A DNA stretch of 64,000 nucleotides from Acidobacteriota bacterium (lineage in GTDB: Bacteria > Acidobacteriota > Holophagae > Holophagales > Holophagaceae), in the NCBI GenBank assembly GCA_016213735.1, contig JACQZU010000021.1, positions 124,001 through 188,000 of the forward strand, given 5' to 3'. Every line of letters begins with the position of its first letter. The first letter of the stretch is position 1. The notes below the pieces were generated by a model. The model was not told where the DNA came from. It did not search any database and saw only the letters and a program-made list of their open reading frames with translations. The position numbers were made by a program, and so were the translations under genes. Positions 61,855-64,000 of the stretch are shown here, piece by piece.

Positions 61855-62751
61855 ATGACCGAACAGCAACCCGAAGTCAAAATCAAGTTCATCAAGAAGA
61901 AGGGCGGTCACGGGGCGGCCCACGGCGGGGCCTGGAAGGTGGCCTATGCCGACCTGGTCACCGCGATGATGTCCTTCTTCCTGCTCATGTGGCTTCTCAA
62001 CAGCGCCAGCTCCAACACCAAGGCCGGCATCGCGGGAATGTTCCAGGACGCCAACTTCTTCAACACCGAGAAGGGCAAGCAGATTCTCGAGAACCACGGG
62101 AAGGGCATCCTGCCGGGCGGCCGGGGCATGGCGCCCATCGACGGCGGCGAGCAGGGGGGCGGCCAGCCCGAGAAGGAGACCGGGGCCCTGGAGGAGGAAC
62201 AGAAGAAAATGGAGGCCACCGCCGCCGCGATCGAGCAGGCCTTCAACTCCGACCAGTTGCTCCAGGCCTTCAAGGACCAGATCACCATGGACTTCACCGA
62301 CGAGGGTCTTCGCATCCAGATCGAGGACAAGGCCACCCAGGTGCTCTTCGATTCCGGCTCCGCCAAGATCAAGCCCCACACCCTGGCCATCCTCCGGGAA
62401 ATCGCCAAGGAGCTCGGCAAACTGCCCAACCACCTGGTCCTGGGGGGGCACACCGACAGCCAGCAGTACGCCTCCGGGGCGGCCTACACCAACTGGGAGT
62501 TGAGCGCGGACCGGGCCAATGCAGCCCGGCGGGCCATGGAGGCCTCAGGCCTCCGACCGAACCAGGTGAAGAAGGTCACGGGCTACGCTGACACCCGCGT
62601 CCTCGAGGGCGTGTCCCCCGACGACCCCCGCCAGCGCCGCATCTCGATCATCGTGCAGAGCAGCGCCACCGAGGCTGCGGAGGCCGAGCGCCAGAAAGTG
62701 AAGCCTCCCAGGGGCGAAGGGAAGGCCCGACCGAAGGCCGAGAAGGGCTGA
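61855..62751 (+). CDS. motB: Flagellar motor stator protein MotB
   Basis: A 298-residue stator subunit. The single N-terminal membrane span contains the essential proton-binding Asp (D33 in YADLVTAMMSFFLLMWLL). A flexible plug and linker precede the OmpA-like peptidoglycan-binding domain (VLFDSGSAKIKPH, GGHTDSQQYASG, LSADRANAARRAM). The C-terminus is a Lys/Pro/Ala-rich tail. No other flagellar gene is seen in the window. Confidence 0.95.
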   Translation: MTEQQPEVKIKFIKKKGGHGAAHGGAWKVAYADLVTAMMSFFLLMWLLNSASSNTKAGIAGMFQDANFFNTEKGKQILENHGKGILPGGRGMAPIDGGEQGGGQPEKETGALEEEQKKMEATAAAIEQAFNSDQLLQAFKDQITMDFTDEGLRIQIEDKATQVLFDSGSAKIKPHTLAILREIAKELGKLPNHLVLGGHTDSQQYASGAAYTNWELSADRANAARRAMEASGLRPNQVKKVTGYADTRVLEGVSPDDPRQRRISIIVQSSATEAAEAERQKVKPPRGEGKARPKAEKG

Positions 62752-62903
62752 GGGACTCGGGAAACAGGTGGGTCGGAGAGCTCCGGTGTGACCTCGGGCA
62801 CCTTTCTTGACCTACAGGTTGACCATGCTACCTCGTGAGGCAATGCTCTTGCCGAGGCGAGGACGGGATGGACTCGAGCCCGGCCCGCCGTGAAGGAGAA
62901 CCC

Positions 62904-63662
62904 ATGAGTGTGGGCCTTCTCTTCGATTCCACCCGCTGCGTCGCCTGCGGAGCCTGCAGCACCGCCTGCAAGGAGCAGAACAAGCTCCCCGGGCCGGTGG
63001 ATCCCGAACCCACGGCGCGCACCTGGACCACGGTCCAGACCCTGGAGGGCCAGAACGTGCGTCGCCTCTGCATGCACTGCCTGGTGCCCACCTGCGTCTC
63101 CGTGTGTCCCGTGGGGGCCCTCGCCCGGACGCCCGAGGGTCCGGTGGTCTACGACGGCGGGAAGTGCATGGGTTGTCGCTACTGCATGATGGCCTGTCCT
63201 TTCGGGGTGCCCAAGTACGAGTGGGACAAGCCGGTGCCCGTCGTCGGCAAGTGCATCCTCTGCACCAGCCGGGTGAAGGAGGGAAGGCCCACCGCCTGCG
63301 CGGAGGCCTGTCCTTACGGCGCGACGGTCTTCGGCACCCGGGAACAGCTTGCGAAGGAGGCGAGGAAGCGCATCCAGGAGAGTCCTTCCGCCTACCGGGA
63401 CCACATCTACGGCCTGGGCGAAGCCGGGGGCACGGGGGTCCTCATGATCGCCGCGGTGCCCTTCGAGAAACTGGGGCTGCGCACCGACGTGCCCAAGGAC
63501 CCGCCGGCCATGCGCACCTGGCAGGTGCTGGCCAACATCCCCGACTTCGTGGCCGTCTGGGGCTGCTTCCTCTACGGCGTCCACTGGATCACCGCCCGGC
63601 GCGAGGAGGTGGCCTCCGGGCCCGGGGCGGGGGGGCACGGCCCTGAAGGGAGGTCGTCATGA
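62904..63662 (+). CDS. hybA: HybA-like four-cluster Fe-S electron-transfer subunit
   Basis: A 252-residue ferredoxin-like protein with four cysteine groups for [4Fe-4S] clusters (CVACGACSTAC, CMHCLVPTCVSVC, CMGCRYCMMAC, CILC...CAEAC) and a C-terminal hydrophobic segment (VLANIPDFVAVWGCFLYGVHWI). This is the HybA/NrfC/DmsB family layout; the following hybB-like gene makes HybA most likely. The ATG has GAAGGAG 6 nt upstream. Unlike typical HybA, no twin-arginine signal peptide precedes the first cluster, and none is visible in the upstream frame. Confidence 0.88.
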   Translation: MSVGLLFDSTRCVACGACSTACKEQNKLPGPVDPEPTARTWTTVQTLEGQNVRRLCMHCLVPTCVSVCPVGALARTPEGPVVYDGGKCMGCRYCMMACPFGVPKYEWDKPVPVVGKCILCTSRVKEGRPTACAEACPYGATVFGTREQLAKEARKRIQESPSAYRDHIYGLGEAGGTGVLMIAAVPFEKLGLRTDVPKDPPAMRTWQVLANIPDFVAVWGCFLYGVHWITARREEVASGPGAGGHGPEGRSS

Positions 63663-64000
63663 ACGGCAGCACCGCCCTTCCCTCCCGCCGCCTCAACTGG
63701 GGCTTCTGGACCGTCGTCTTCTCCATCCTGGTGGTGGCCTTCCTCGGGGTCACCGTCCTGCGCTTCTCCAAGGGCCTGGGGGCGGTCACGCACCTCAACG
63801 ACACCTTCCCCTGGGGCATCTGGATCGGCTTCGACCTGCTGTGCGGCGTGGGCCTTGCGGCAGGCGCCTTCACCCTCACCGCGGTGGTCCACCTCTTCAA
63901 CCTGAAGCGCTTCGAGCCCATCGTGCGGCCCACCATCCTGACCGGCTTCCTGGGCTACACCTTCGTGATCCTCGCTCTGCTCTTCGACCTGGGGCAGCCC
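63659..64000 (+). CDS. hybB: HybB/NrfD-type quinone-linked membrane subunit (3'-truncated by window end)
   Basis: The first 114 codons of an integral membrane subunit. The ATG overlaps the hybA stop (ATGA) with AAGGGAGG 5 nt upstream. Two spans are visible (FWTVVFSILVVAFLGVTVL and IWIGFDLLCGVGLAAGAFTL). The LNDTFPWGIWIGFDLLCG stretch and RPTILTGFLGYTFVILALLFDLGQP closely fit HybB-type cytochrome b/NrfD proteins that pass electrons to the quinone pool. Its catalytic partners would lie beyond the window. Confidence 0.9.
   Translation, partial: MNGSTALPSRRLNWGFWTVVFSILVVAFLGVTVLRFSKGLGAVTHLNDTFPWGIWIGFDLLCGVGLAAGAFTLTAVVHLFNLKRFEPIVRPTILTGFLGYTFVILALLFDLGQP

Noticed and set aside
62807-62834. 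Tandem TTGACC hexamers 12 bp apart upstream of hybA
   Set aside because: No convincing -10 box at the right distance and no inverted symmetry; not enough to call a promoter or operator.

Overview
The window is a gene-dense, very G+C-rich bacterial chromosome segment (third codon positions almost always G or C) with short intergenic gaps, many 4-bp ATGA/GTGA overlaps and clear GGAGG-type ribosome sites. The gene set points to an acidobacterium, most plausibly of the Holophaga/Geothrix group: bacillithiol genes, a CadC-like winged-helix/PD40 regulator, large BNR beta-propeller exoproteins, a DUF4010 MgtC protein, flagellar stator genes and a HybA/HybB pair. This assignment is inference from gene content; no rRNA or tRNA gene is present to test it.

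Layout. 1-7 kb: 3' part of hypF, a nitrobindin-like protein, an 11-repeat BNR exoprotein and a DUF169 protein. 7-16 kb: a DUF3667 membrane protein, a thioredoxin-like/quinone oxidoreductase/TPR-methyltransferase operon, gap-photolyase-SRPBCC, rhlE, a cold-shock gene. 16-24 kb: MgtC/DUF4010 protein, bshC-bshB1, a 681-aa exported protein, a marR-methyltransferase operon with twin operators, a glycine-zipper lipoprotein, tilS. 24-29 kb: two aldehyde dehydrogenases (proline and lysine catabolism types) and a divergent LysR regulator. 29-38 kb: exported proteins, transketolase, pyrG, a repeat-flanked GxxExxY (PD-(D/E)xK) gene coupled to argS, then rpsT with good terminators. 38-51 kb: lipoprotein, GIY-YIG, KAS III, a divergent histidine-kinase versus Ser/Thr-kinase/OmpA signalling locus, SMP-30-like propeller, winged-helix/PD40 regulator, gluQRS, a membrane methyltransferase, an esterase. 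52-59.5 kb: two tandem paralogous ~1200-aa BNR-Ig exoproteins. 59.6-64 kb: deoxyhypusine synthase-like enzyme, motAB, and the start of a hydrogenase-type hybA-hybB cluster cut by the window end.

Working together: hypF and hybAB at opposite ends suggest [NiFe] hydrogenase activity. bshC/bshB1 indicate bacillithiol as the low-molecular-weight thiol. The LysR/ALDH7/PruA block suggests amino acid catabolism feeding the TCA cycle. The FHA histidine kinase faces a TonB-C-tailed Ser/Thr kinase and an OmpA lipoprotein, suggesting envelope signalling.

The most unusual feature is a family of short repeats (CACCGCCAAGACGCC... and AACGCAAAGGCGCAAAGG...). One pair flanks, and partly encodes, the GxxExxY nuclease-fold gene; another pair forms the ends of a roughly 270-bp MITE-like element between the outer-membrane-protein gene and pyrG. 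The only gene-free stretch above 300 bases is 33471-33831, which holds that element.
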